From a virus: a stretch of DNA of 64,000 nt. This document shows positions 43,057 through 50,237 of the stretch, one piece after another. The stretch covers positions 1 through 64,000 of the IMG/VR virus record IMGVR_UViG_3300027710_001079. One strand, given 5' to 3'. The notes under the pieces were generated by a model. The model was not told where the DNA came from. It did no database searches and was given only the letters and a program-made list of their open reading frames with translations. A program made the position numbers and the translations under genes. Position 1 is the stretch's first letter. Every line of letters begins with the position of its first letter.

Positions 43057-43291
43057 CTGGATCTCCTTGTGTTGTTTCTACTGGAATAGTACTTTCCGCT
43101 TTTAGTATAGCAGCTCTGACGTCTCTTGTCAATGCTTCGTCGTCCCATTCTAATTCAGTGCGACCATCCGGGTAAGTAGTCACTGTTAAATGACTGCCTT
43201 TTTCTACTTTTGGCAGAACAATTTTAGCAGAACCTATTGTTCCGGGCATTTCCAAAACTGTACTATCTGATTTCTTTTTACGTGTTGCCAT
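43022..43291 (-). CDS. Small protein, unknown, 89 aa
   Basis: Start taken at 43291 because GGAGAATAATACT precedes it; an ATG 15 bases upstream lies inside the previous gene. The protein begins and ends with Lys/Arg-rich tails (ATRKKKSDSTV, DVKIKKTRKSK) around a beta core (SHLTVTTYPDGRTELEWDDE). The basic tails suggest nucleic-acid contact. Unrecognised. Confidence 0.65.
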   Translation of the reverse strand: MATRKKKSDSTVLEMPGTIGSAKIVLPKVEKGSHLTVTTYPDGRTELEWDDEALTRDVRAAILKAESTIPVETTQGDPDVKIKKTRKSK

Positions 43292-43295
43292 AGTA

Positions 43296-43499
43296 TTATT
43301 CTCCAAAATAACTGTTCATTATTTCTAGCTTGTCTTGATACTCTGCCATTAGTGCAACTTCCTTTTCAATAGCATCCATTAGATCTGTGTGATCATGGAT
43401 AGCAGTAGGATTACTAAGCATAATATCCACATTCATTTTATGCTTTAGAATGTGTGCTTCAAAGTGTTGTTTTAATACGCTGATAATTTCTTGTCTCAT
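43296..43499 (-). CDS. Small helical protein, 67 aa
   Basis: Helical throughout: ISVLKQHFEAHILKHKMNVD, then TDLMDAIEKEVALMAEYQDK. Starts four bases inside the end of FolE (ATGA-type overlap), so its translation is coupled to FolE. No motif seen. Confidence 0.65.
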   Translation of the reverse strand: MRQEIISVLKQHFEAHILKHKMNVDIMLSNPTAIHDHTDLMDAIEKEVALMAEYQDKLEIMNSYFGE

Positions 43500-44194
43500 C
43501 TTGGGGCAAAGTCCTGTTGTAATTTAATGTTATCAAAGAATTCCTTCTTTGTGCTTTGATCGTCTTTAAACGCACCTTTTAGTACTGTGGTTTGTGTAAG
43601 ACTTGAATGTGCCATGATGCCGCGATTCTCACAGCAACCATGTACTGCCTGAATATAAACGCCTACATCCTTGGCGTCTGTAGCCTTCATGATTTCTTTG
43701 GCAATATCATTAGCAAGCTCCTCCTGGAGAGTACCACGTCGGGCACACCATTGAGCGATGCGTGTATATTTTGAGAGGCCAATGAGTTTCTCGGCAGCAA
43801 TAATACCAATATAGGCAACGCCACTAACAGGTTGGTGATGATGACTGCACATACTGCGAAGCTCACTGCGAACAACCAACATACCTTCGTAGCGGTCCTC
43901 CGAATCATTTGGAAATGCTGTTGCGTCTGGTGCTGGGTCATATCTACCTGCCATTATTTCGTGGAAGTACATTTTGGCAAGTCTTCTTGCGGTACCTTTT
44001 GAGTTGGGATCATTTTCGCGATCAATTAGCAATGTGTCTAGCACTTGTTCAAATGCTTGTGTTGCTTCGTCGATTAGTTCGGGCAAAACATTAGTATCAA
44101 CATACTCGCTGATGTTGTCTCCTGCCCAGAAACGTTTGTTGTCGCTTCGCATTCTATTACGAATTACTTGCGACAGATTTTTACTTGTATCCAT
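43496..44194 (-). CDS. folE: GTP cyclohydrolase I (FolE)
   Basis: 232 residues. Converts GTP to dihydroneopterin triphosphate, the first step to folate and to 7-deazaguanine. Zinc-site motifs are plain: MCSHHHQPVSG (Cys116, His119) and HGCCENRGIM (Cys187 or Cys188). IGLSKYTRIAQWCARR and LQEELANDIA match the FolE core. Length is close to that of E. coli FolE (222). A CTAAATAA motif overlaps the stop of the gene before it, so late transcription is possible. QueE and a DpdA-like gene on the same strand indicate that the product feeds base modification rather than folate. Confidence 0.95.
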   Translation of the reverse strand: MDTSKNLSQVIRNRMRSDNKRFWAGDNISEYVDTNVLPELIDEATQAFEQVLDTLLIDRENDPNSKGTARRLAKMYFHEIMAGRYDPAPDATAFPNDSEDRYEGMLVVRSELRSMCSHHHQPVSGVAYIGIIAAEKLIGLSKYTRIAQWCARRGTLQEELANDIAKEIMKATDAKDVGVYIQAVHGCCENRGIMAHSSLTQTTVLKGAFKDDQSTKKEFFDNIKLQQDFAPR

Positions 44195-44243
44195 TGTGAT
44201 TTCTCCGAGTTATTGTCGTGGATGACTTCTATACATTGTAACT

Positions 44244-44251
44244 TTATTTAG
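44244..44251 (-). promoter_or_regulatory. Possible late promoter motif before folE
   Basis: CTAAATAA on the - strand, using the stop codon of the upstream dehydrogenase gene. The start would fall near 44238, giving a leader of about 43 bases with CGGAGA close to the folE ATG. Confidence 0.45.
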
Positions 44252-45059
44252 GCAGGTCAGTCAACCGTAGTAGCAAATTTTTCTGCACAGCTGATGATAG
44301 CACATTTAGATTAACATTATATTCTTTGGCATAGTTTATTAAAGCTTCTGTATCTTTTGGAAAGCAGTACCCGCCAAATCCTAAAGAGCCATCTATACCT
44401 GGAACACGCATATGACTTTCACCGATGCGTTCGTCTTGCTTAATTAGATTAACAACTACATCGTAATTTAATTCAGCCATTCTTGCTAATTGATAAAGCT
44501 CATTCATGAACACTACCTTAGTAGCCAGGAAGCTATTAATAGCATATTTGGCCAAGGCAGCATCACCTATACTACAGAATTTAACTGTCTCTAAACAAGG
44601 CTGTGTCATTTTAATAATGCGTTCAGCTTCGTTTCGATATGCCCGAACATCGCCGCCGATAATGCACCACTTTGCATTGGCATAATCTCTACTAGCATTT
44701 GCTGCTGTTAAAAATTCTGGACTGTGTACTAGATTAGGGTAGATTTTATTGAGACTCTGATATACATTTGGTGGTGCAGTTACTTTAGAAATAATAACGC
44801 CTCGAAAGTCTTTTAGTTTTTCTAGTACGCTTTCTAGTATACTAGTGTCACAACTCCCGTCGTCTTTCATTGGACTTGGAACACATATAAAGATGCCTTC
44901 GCATGCCATTAGATCTGTGTAAGTTCCGACATGTCCTTTACGAACATCGGAATCTACACATACAACATTATCGGATGTAAATTCAGTAGAAGCACGAATA
45001 GCCTCTCCAACAAACCCTAAACCAACAATTCCTACCCTGGGATAAAAAGAATCATTCAT
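44244..45059 (-). CDS. UDP-glucose/GDP-mannose dehydrogenase family protein, short form
   Basis: 271 residues against the usual 390-450. The N-terminal Rossmann motif is VGIVGLGFVGEAI (residues 9-21). Catalytic-region motifs are kept: SPEFLTA (Glu115), KYAINSFLATKVVFMNELYQ (171-190) and GFGGYCFPKDTEAL with Cys232. The chain stops shortly after the active Cys, so the C-terminal UDP-binding Rossmann domain is absent. It could still act as a nucleotide-sugar oxidoreductase with a partner, or use another substrate. It overlaps the glycosyltransferase gene upstream by four bases. The family is secure, the reaction is not. Confidence 0.85.
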   Translation of the reverse strand: MNDSFYPRVGIVGLGFVGEAIRASTEFTSDNVVCVDSDVRKGHVGTYTDLMACEGIFICVPSPMKDDGSCDTSILESVLEKLKDFRGVIISKVTAPPNVYQSLNKIYPNLVHSPEFLTAANASRDYANAKWCIIGGDVRAYRNEAERIIKMTQPCLETVKFCSIGDAALAKYAINSFLATKVVFMNELYQLARMAELNYDVVVNLIKQDERIGESHMRVPGIDGSLGFGGYCFPKDTEALINYAKEYNVNLNVLSSAVQKNLLLRLTDLPK

Positions 45060-46129
45060 TTAATATTTTCCAACAAGGTACTAGCACTAAAGAAATGTTC
45101 AGTTAAATCAGTTGCTTGTTTACGCACTTGAAATTTAAACTGTTCGTAGTTGTTAATATACTGAATAATTTTGTAGCATAGTGCATGTCGATTTGCCTCG
45201 TATGCCTTGTAACTGTCAGTCCATTCGCTAGGATATTTAAACATGTCGTAATACATTTCAGTATATGACAATCTATCCGGAACCATTGGAATAGCATCTA
45301 CAATAGCACCTTCGTAACAGCTAATGCCTAGTGTTTCTTGTAGATTGGCACTAAACACTAACTTTGCCTCGCCTAACAAATTATGATATTCATTCTTTGT
45401 CAGTTGTTGATCTTGACACACAACAAATTCATATTGCGGCAAGTGTTTAGCTAAGTCACGGAAAATTTCAACCTGCTTTTCAGGAGCAATACGGTGTGGA
45501 AACAAAATAAGATCACGCTTGGGCATGTTCTTATACATTGTTAGTGTTGAGTCCATATATTCCATAGGCCAACCTGAACGTACAATTTTGTTAGACCGTA
45601 CAGCACGGAAATGTTCTGTTGGACCGTCAGTGCCAAACAAATTCTTAACGAACATGTCAATATGAAATTGTGTAGCAAAGTAGTTGTGATCAAATGCGTG
45701 ATAGAAACTCTTCTCAGCGTGTCTAACCCAAGGCTTATCACCTACAAGACGTCCTAGAAAGTCTTGAGGGTCATAACTGCCAGCATGCCATAAGCCGTGT
45801 GTAGTTACTGGAATACCCAGCAACTCGCTCATGTACTTGAGATTGATGATACCAGGGTGCCAAGCATCAGTAAATACAAAATGATCACCTGGGCGAACGG
45901 CTCCGTTGCAAAATAGCCGGCCCATCTGCTCAACTTGACTAGCCTTGTATATATTGGTGCCGCCAAAGTTGAGAAACGCTCCAGGAGTGGTAGCACTAGG
46001 AATATCCGTAGGACCTGATATAATGTTGACATTGTGTCCTGCCTTTCGTAAGAGGGCAGGTACATGGGACTTCCATTGTCCCGTGTACCTTGTCTCTACT
46101 GATTCTAAATCAACGAGAAAAACTGTCAT
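45056..46129 (-). CDS. Glycosyltransferase, GT-B type
   Basis: 357 residues from the ATG at 46129. The longer frame from 46315 is antisense-like sequence overlapping the preceding gene. The GT-B pattern is visible: a C-terminal nucleotide-sugar half with DLILFPHRIAPEKQVEIFRD (residues about 225-245) and SANLQETLGISCYEGAIVDA, the E-x7-E-like motif of group-1 transferases. The N-terminal half has HFVFTDAWHPGIINLKYMSE. It probably transfers sugar to a phage or host acceptor. Coupled to the dehydrogenase, which may supply its donor sugar. DNA, virion or cell-surface targets are all possible. Confidence 0.8.
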   Translation of the reverse strand: MTVFLVDLESVETRYTGQWKSHVPALLRKAGHNVNIISGPTDIPSATTPGAFLNFGGTNIYKASQVEQMGRLFCNGAVRPGDHFVFTDAWHPGIINLKYMSELLGIPVTTHGLWHAGSYDPQDFLGRLVGDKPWVRHAEKSFYHAFDHNYFATQFHIDMFVKNLFGTDGPTEHFRAVRSNKIVRSGWPMEYMDSTLTMYKNMPKRDLILFPHRIAPEKQVEIFRDLAKHLPQYEFVVCQDQQLTKNEYHNLLGEAKLVFSANLQETLGISCYEGAIVDAIPMVPDRLSYTEMYYDMFKYPSEWTDSYKAYEANRHALCYKIIQYINNYEQFKFQVRKQATDLTEHFFSASTLLENIK

Positions 46130-46364
46130 TTCTGTTGTATTGTGGACGAGGGTTTTTGCCCTTGTACTCAGTACGAGGTCGACGTTCGCCACCGCTGTTC
46201 CAACGTTGATAATTCTTGTATTCTGGAGAACGATACAAGTCTGCTGGATTAAAATCCAATAAGTTGAAACGGCAATAATCGAGCCACTTATCGAGATCAT
46301 CAAAGATCTTCTCAACTTCAGGTTTCATGAACAGGGTTTTTTGAATGTAGTTTGGCTGTGCCAT
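46110..46364 (-). CDS. Small basic-tailed protein, 84 aa
   Basis: The N-terminal half is conserved-looking (AQPNYIQKTLFMKPEVEKIF, DDLDKWLDYCRFNLLDFNPA). The C-terminal half is disordered, with Arg, Asn, Gly and Pro (SGGERRPRTEYKGKNPRPQY). The tail overlaps the glycosyltransferase start by 20 bases. The family seems to recur in marine phages; function unknown. A basic disordered tail may bind nucleic acid. Confidence 0.68.
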   Translation of the reverse strand: MAQPNYIQKTLFMKPEVEKIFDDLDKWLDYCRFNLLDFNPADLYRSPEYKNYQRWNSGGERRPRTEYKGKNPRPQYNRNDSFSR

Positions 46365-46379
46365 TTTTGTAATACCTAA

Positions 46380-46763
46380 TTAAAGGGTTGAAGGAAATTT
46401 AATGAAGCAGCCGTTCTCGCCGTCTTCACTTACATCAATCCAAATCTCGCGACCTGGATATCTTGCAGAAATGGTTCCGTGGAGATCACGGCTTATCATT
46501 TCGCAGGATTTGTGGTTGAGTTCGAGTGTGCCATCTGTGTAGCAGTGCTCTAACCAACGCTTAAACTGAATAAACTCAATATCACGATCATCGTGAAAAA
46601 CTTGAATATAGATTTTAAAATGGAAAATATGACGGTGCGGAGTACCAAGGAAACTGACATCATACATGTCTCCTGTTTTAAGTTTAGGGTCTGTAGCCGC
46701 CGCTGGATACATATGAACACCTTCCTTGCGAAAGGTTACCCAAATCATGTTAAGATCAGTCAT
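46380..46763 (-). CDS. Possible T-fold protein, QueD/PTPS-like
   Basis: 127 residues, the length of QueD (6-carboxytetrahydropterin synthase). Order of elements fits the T-fold: an early His (EGVHMYPAA, His17), a His-x-His zinc-type pair (TPHRHIFHFKIYIQVF), then DIEFIQFKRWLEHCYTDG in place of the usual DFxxLK helix, LNHKSCEMISRDLHGTI in place of the PTxE-containing helix, and EIWIDVSEDGENGCF for the last strand. The catalytic Cys four residues before HxH is not present, so activity is doubtful or uses another residue. FolE, QueE and the DpdA-like gene nearby support the idea. Treat as inference; otherwise an unknown small protein. Confidence 0.4.
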   Translation of the reverse strand: MTDLNMIWVTFRKEGVHMYPAAATDPKLKTGDMYDVSFLGTPHRHIFHFKIYIQVFHDDRDIEFIQFKRWLEHCYTDGTLELNHKSCEMISRDLHGTISARYPGREIWIDVSEDGENGCFIKFPSTL

Positions 46764-46962
46764 TAACTAGATCCTTTGCAAGAGATTTAATCTCTGAATC
46801 AGTTAGGAAAAATTGATAGTTTGAAGTAAAGTCAACTTCTCCGTCTTTGTTAAAACATTCCTGAATAAACTGTACATGATTCAAGTCAGTTGGAGTAAGG
46901 CATTTCTTTGACGTAACACGGAGCCTAAACGCTTTATTTTCTTTTACTGTAAATTCTTTCAT
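46756..46962 (-). CDS. Small protein, unknown, 68 aa
   Basis: Basic beta-rich start (EFTVKENKAFRLRVTSKKC) and a helical end (LTDSEIKSLAKDLVND). Overlaps both neighbouring genes by 4-8 bases, so it is part of the same coupled run leading from the DpdA-like gene. No motif recognised. Confidence 0.63.
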   Translation of the reverse strand: MKEFTVKENKAFRLRVTSKKCLTPTDLNHVQFIQECFNKDGEVDFTSNYQFFLTDSEIKSLAKDLVND

Positions 46963-47477
46963 TTTGCTATCTCGTCCTCTTTATATTGATCCCAATCGGT
47001 AAACTTATTACTATCCAACAAATCGTGCAATCTATGTGTCCAAACACCTGCATTAGTTGCTTCGAAATCTTTGTCGTCTAGCTTTATTGTAGCATTATAA
47101 TTGAACTGTGTCAAGTAGGGTAACTTAACAGAAATCATCGAAATGAATTTTCTTTGCTCATTTAATCCTGTTTCCAAAATATCTTCTGCGTACTTGCAAT
47201 CAAAATCCAAAGTACACCAAAAATCTTGTTTTAGAAGAGCCATAATCATTAGCTTCCAATTTTCGAGATCTTCTGTGCTTCTTGGTTTGAAACTTTGATT
47301 TGCACCAAAGTAAACATGCTTGACTTTTTCTTGTTTAGCAAGTAGTAAAACTTCGGCTGGATTTTGAACACCTGTTACAAACAGAGTGTCCATTCCGTAT
47401 GCCGCAGTATGCTCAATTTCTTTACCAGTAAAGAAAATTACTTGATCACTAGTACCTGTTGCATAATCACGATTCAT
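46959..47477 (-). CDS. Unknown protein next to dpdA, 172 aa
   Basis: Alpha/beta protein: TGTSDQVIFFTGKEIEHTAA, EVLLLAKQEKVKHVYFGANQ, and FISMISVKLPYLTQFNYNAT with alternating strands and helices that suggest a Rossmann-like or TIM-like fold. AAGGACTGCAAG before ATG is a good ribosome binding site. The start overlaps the end of the DpdA-like gene by 11 bases, so both proteins are made together. It may work in the same modification pathway, but this rests only on position. Confidence 0.72.
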   Translation of the reverse strand: MNRDYATGTSDQVIFFTGKEIEHTAAYGMDTLFVTGVQNPAEVLLLAKQEKVKHVYFGANQSFKPRSTEDLENWKLMIMALLKQDFWCTLDFDCKYAEDILETGLNEQRKFISMISVKLPYLTQFNYNATIKLDDKDFEATNAGVWTHRLHDLLDSNKFTDWDQYKEDEIAK

Positions 47478-49101
47478 CTTGCAGTCCTTCTTCTAGAGCA
47501 CGTAAATCATCATCATCTGGATTAACTAAATCAACTTCTTCTGCTTTAGTAACTTCTTCAATTTCGAAGAATGAGTTAAAAGTATTCTGCTTAGGACCGC
47601 CTTGTAGACGAGCACCTTCTAAGCTACGAAGGAAAGGACCAGCTTGCTCAATTAACGCAAACGCTTCATCTTTAGTAGCAGTATTAAACAGCTCTTCGAC
47701 AAATGTGCTAAAGTACAAAATGTTACGAGGAACCCAATCTGAATACTCGTCACTCATGTCGCTTGATTTAACTTTCTTCCAATGTTTCCAATTAATTCTA
47801 TCTTTAGTTTTTGCAATCTCAATATCCATTAATTGTTGAGCACGTTGAACAGCAACAATATGACATTCAACATTATGTCCCATCATTAGGGCATATGCAA
47901 AGCTATCCCAAGATGTTTTGTTAGGAATCTTACCTAGTTTGTTAAGCCTAGGCACAATATGATAGTGTTCTGGATTCAAGTGATCAAACTTAACATCACC
48001 TAACTCTGTATCAGACTTTCTTTCGCCTAGATCATAATAGGCGATGTCTTTCATTGTTAGACGTTTTCCGATTGTTGACTCGAATGGGAACGGGATGTCT
48101 GATCCTGAAAGTGCTTTGTTATCTGGGGCTTTGTCCATAATAACACTCCACCTTTTTGGCGTGTGGACTGCGTTTGTGTAGACGAGGCCGTGTGCTGTTG
48201 CGATGAACGGTGAGGCACAGTCAAAAGATATGGTAAGCTCTTCATTAATATGTTTCCTAATTTGTCGTTGAATTAACGTTAAGTAACAACTCCAGTCAAG
48301 TTGTGCTGTACCCAAGAAGTGGATCCAGTTTTTGCCCTTCAGCAAACCATCTTCACGCAAGGTCATAAGACGCTTGAGTGTAATATCCATCTTGCACATG
48401 TTAGCACCACCAAAGGCCCAACCTTCTGCTTCACGCCCTGCATACTTGCCTGCCGGGTCGCTAAATTCTTTTACACCATTATACCACTTCTCAGCAGTTT
48501 CCCAATCTGAACCTTGTAAGACATTAAGCCATTTAGTATTGCCTAATCTGTTCATTAGGAAGTAATCGTTATTGTAACGAGTCTTATCTAAGCAGTCATC
48601 GAATGTTTTTAATCCGGTCTTTGGACTGTGAATATGATCACAGGCCCAGGTTGGAACGTCTAACATCATAGACCAATCGGCTGTTAGCTCAAGCCATTCT
48701 AAAATACTTTGACGTGTCTTAGTTGCAGCAGGACCTTCAAAGTTTAACCAGTCAAACTTAAGAACACCTTTACCAATTTGGTATCCGCCGGAGTCTCCCA
48801 GAATCATTGTATTCCCGCGATCACGTTGTTGGATCATTGACTCCTGCGTTATACTCTTATTCAAGTCTAACTGTGCGTGACCCGCAGAGTATAGACCGTA
48901 CTTGTATGTGAAATATCCTTGTTCAGGATTTAAAAAGTTCATACCTTCAATGCCGCGATCAAAGCCGGCGGGAATACGATCTTTGGGAACGAACTCTTCT
49001 AGGCGTTGCTTGGCAACATAGGTACTATAGAAACTACTAATTGCAGGTAGGTATACTGCGTAGTCCTTTTGTAGTGGGGTTAAATTAACTTGTTGTTTCA
49101 T
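47467..49101 (-). CDS. dpdA: DpdA-like DNA-guanine transglycosylase (TGT superfamily)
   Basis: 544 residues. Phage DpdA proteins swap guanine in DNA for a 7-deazaguanine base. The TGT landmarks are in order: MILGDSGGYQIGKG (Asp103; TGT has DSGGFQ), DVPTWACDHIHSP (149-160), NVLQGSDWETAE (like the IVQGG strand), GWAFGGANMCK, IHFLGTAQLDWSCYLTLIQR (like YLMGVGxPxDL), and ISFDCASPFIATAHGLVYTN, where Asp294 occupies the nucleophile position of TGT. The classic TGT zinc Cys cluster is not evident. The C-terminal 200 residues are extra and charged. It is directly downstream of gp45/gp43, and FolE and QueE lie in the same arm. Strong family call; the exact base inserted is unknown. Confidence 0.85.
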   Translation of the reverse strand: MKQQVNLTPLQKDYAVYLPAISSFYSTYVAKQRLEEFVPKDRIPAGFDRGIEGMNFLNPEQGYFTYKYGLYSAGHAQLDLNKSITQESMIQQRDRGNTMILGDSGGYQIGKGVLKFDWLNFEGPAATKTRQSILEWLELTADWSMMLDVPTWACDHIHSPKTGLKTFDDCLDKTRYNNDYFLMNRLGNTKWLNVLQGSDWETAEKWYNGVKEFSDPAGKYAGREAEGWAFGGANMCKMDITLKRLMTLREDGLLKGKNWIHFLGTAQLDWSCYLTLIQRQIRKHINEELTISFDCASPFIATAHGLVYTNAVHTPKRWSVIMDKAPDNKALSGSDIPFPFESTIGKRLTMKDIAYYDLGERKSDTELGDVKFDHLNPEHYHIVPRLNKLGKIPNKTSWDSFAYALMMGHNVECHIVAVQRAQQLMDIEIAKTKDRINWKHWKKVKSSDMSDEYSDWVPRNILYFSTFVEELFNTATKDEAFALIEQAGPFLRSLEGARLQGGPKQNTFNSFFEIEEVTKAEEVDLVNPDDDDLRALEEGLQDES

Positions 49102-49453
49102 GTTCTTTACTTAATATTATTGTAGCATCTAATTGTATCTTTGCCTTCTTTAAATTATCCAAGGCAATATTAATAGCAGGATGTTCTTTAGCTAACGCTT
49201 CGATTTGAAACTCTTCGTCTCGCTTCCTTCGAGCCCAATCGAGTAATGCTTCTGCCTCAGTAGTCATTGATACACTAGCATAGGTTGTTGATAACTCTTT
49301 CCATGATGAACCGTCGTATACTTCCATGTTACAACTAGAGGTATTGTATCGCAACATTCCTGCTGATTGACTTCCAGGAGGAACGTATGTGCTTATAGGA
49401 CTACCTCCAGTTACCTGAAGGTATCTTCCGGAATGAGTTATCCCTTTTATCAT
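49085..49453 (-). CDS. Unknown protein between gp45 and dpdA, 122 aa
   Basis: The N-terminal part looks like a virion-type beta element (GRYLQVTGGSPISTYVPPGS, then GMLRYNTSSCNMEVYDGSSW), similar to the Y-D-G-S-W hairpins of the tail fibres. The C-terminal half is helical (EALLDWARRKRDEEFQIEAL). Overlaps the gp45 stop as ATGA and the DpdA start by 17 bases. A structural-looking protein in a replication operon is odd. Function unknown. Confidence 0.68.
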   Translation of the reverse strand: MIKGITHSGRYLQVTGGSPISTYVPPGSQSAGMLRYNTSSCNMEVYDGSSWKELSTTYASVSMTTEAEALLDWARRKRDEEFQIEALAKEHPAINIALDNLKKAKIQLDATIILSKEHETTS

Positions 49454-50184
49454 GCCTGTGCTGGAATAATATATTTGTAAGTAGCAAGGCCGCTATCTAA
49501 TGTAATCTGCATAGCACCTTCGTTACTGAAACTTACTTTAGCATTATTAGCGTCTGCAATTTTAAGAATGCTCAACACACTTTGTACAGGCCATGTCCAA
49601 CCTTTATTTAGGTTGCCAACAACACCTGTTGCAAAAATAAATTCACCACCGTGTGTGCTTTGATCTCCAAAGGTAAACTTTAAATTACCATTTTCGGTCT
49701 TTGCCAAGAAAGTAGTGTGTTCGTTGTTAGCAGCCGCTTGGAACTGAAAACGTTGTACACTTTGAACGCTAGGCTCAATCTCAACATCCCACTTGACACC
49801 GCGAAACTTCACAGTCTTCAACTTTTCGTTAATAATGTCAGTATTCATAAAACGATAATCGTTTTTGAAGTCCTTTGTTTTATTCTCAAAGTGCAAACCA
49901 GTTGGAATAGTATCTCCGTTGCGGTCTGCGGTAGTAACTTCAATCTTAGCATCTTCTTTGTACTCTGGGCAATCTAACAGATACTTTAGCTTGTTCATTT
50001 GCGGCATACCGAACACACCTACCATGTCTGGATATGGATTTGCTGTTTCAGCATACATGATAACCGAACGGTCATCTGCCATACTGTCAACGCTAGTCTT
50101 CTTTGCGTCTCCAGTAATTTTCACAATATTTAGGAAGCCAAGGTTATGTGTGTGACCTACGATGTCTTGAAGAATGTCTTTCAT
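49450..50184 (-). CDS. gp45: DNA polymerase sliding clamp gp45
   Basis: 244 residues (T4 gp45 is 228). T4-like clamp features: MKDILQDIVGHTHNLGFLNI at the start, VGVFGMPQMNKLKYLLDCPE, and the C-terminal strand pattern AMQITLDSGLATYKYIIP. The clamp forms a trimeric ring that tethers gp43 and, in T4, activates late transcription with gp55/gp33. The gene directly follows gp43 but has its own sigma-70 promoter in the 53-base gap. The clamp-loader genes 44 and 62, which lie between 45 and 43 in T4, are not here. Confidence 0.93.
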   Translation of the reverse strand: MKDILQDIVGHTHNLGFLNIVKITGDAKKTSVDSMADDRSVIMYAETANPYPDMVGVFGMPQMNKLKYLLDCPEYKEDAKIEVTTADRNGDTIPTGLHFENKTKDFKNDYRFMNTDIINEKLKTVKFRGVKWDVEIEPSVQSVQRFQFQAAANNEHTTFLAKTENGNLKFTFGDQSTHGGEFIFATGVVGNLNKGWTWPVQSVLSILKIADANNAKVSFSNEGAMQITLDSGLATYKYIIPAQA

Positions 50185-50201
50185 TTTAAATCCTTTTGTT
50201 T

Positions 50202-50230
50202 AGTATATTTAGAAATTTGTATAATGTCAA
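50202..50230 (-). promoter_or_regulatory. Sigma-70 promoter for gp45
   Basis: On the - strand TTGACA (50230-50225), a 17-base spacer, TATACT (50207-50202). The start near 50195 gives a very short leader with AAAGGATTTAA before the gp45 ATG. Lies in the gap after the gp43 stop. Confidence 0.85.
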
Positions 50231-50237
50231 ATAAATT

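Noticed and set aside
45056-46315. Longer glycosyltransferase start at 46315
   Set aside because: The extra 62 residues overlap a good small gene, look like out-of-frame translation and have no ribosome binding site; ATG at 46129 is preferred.
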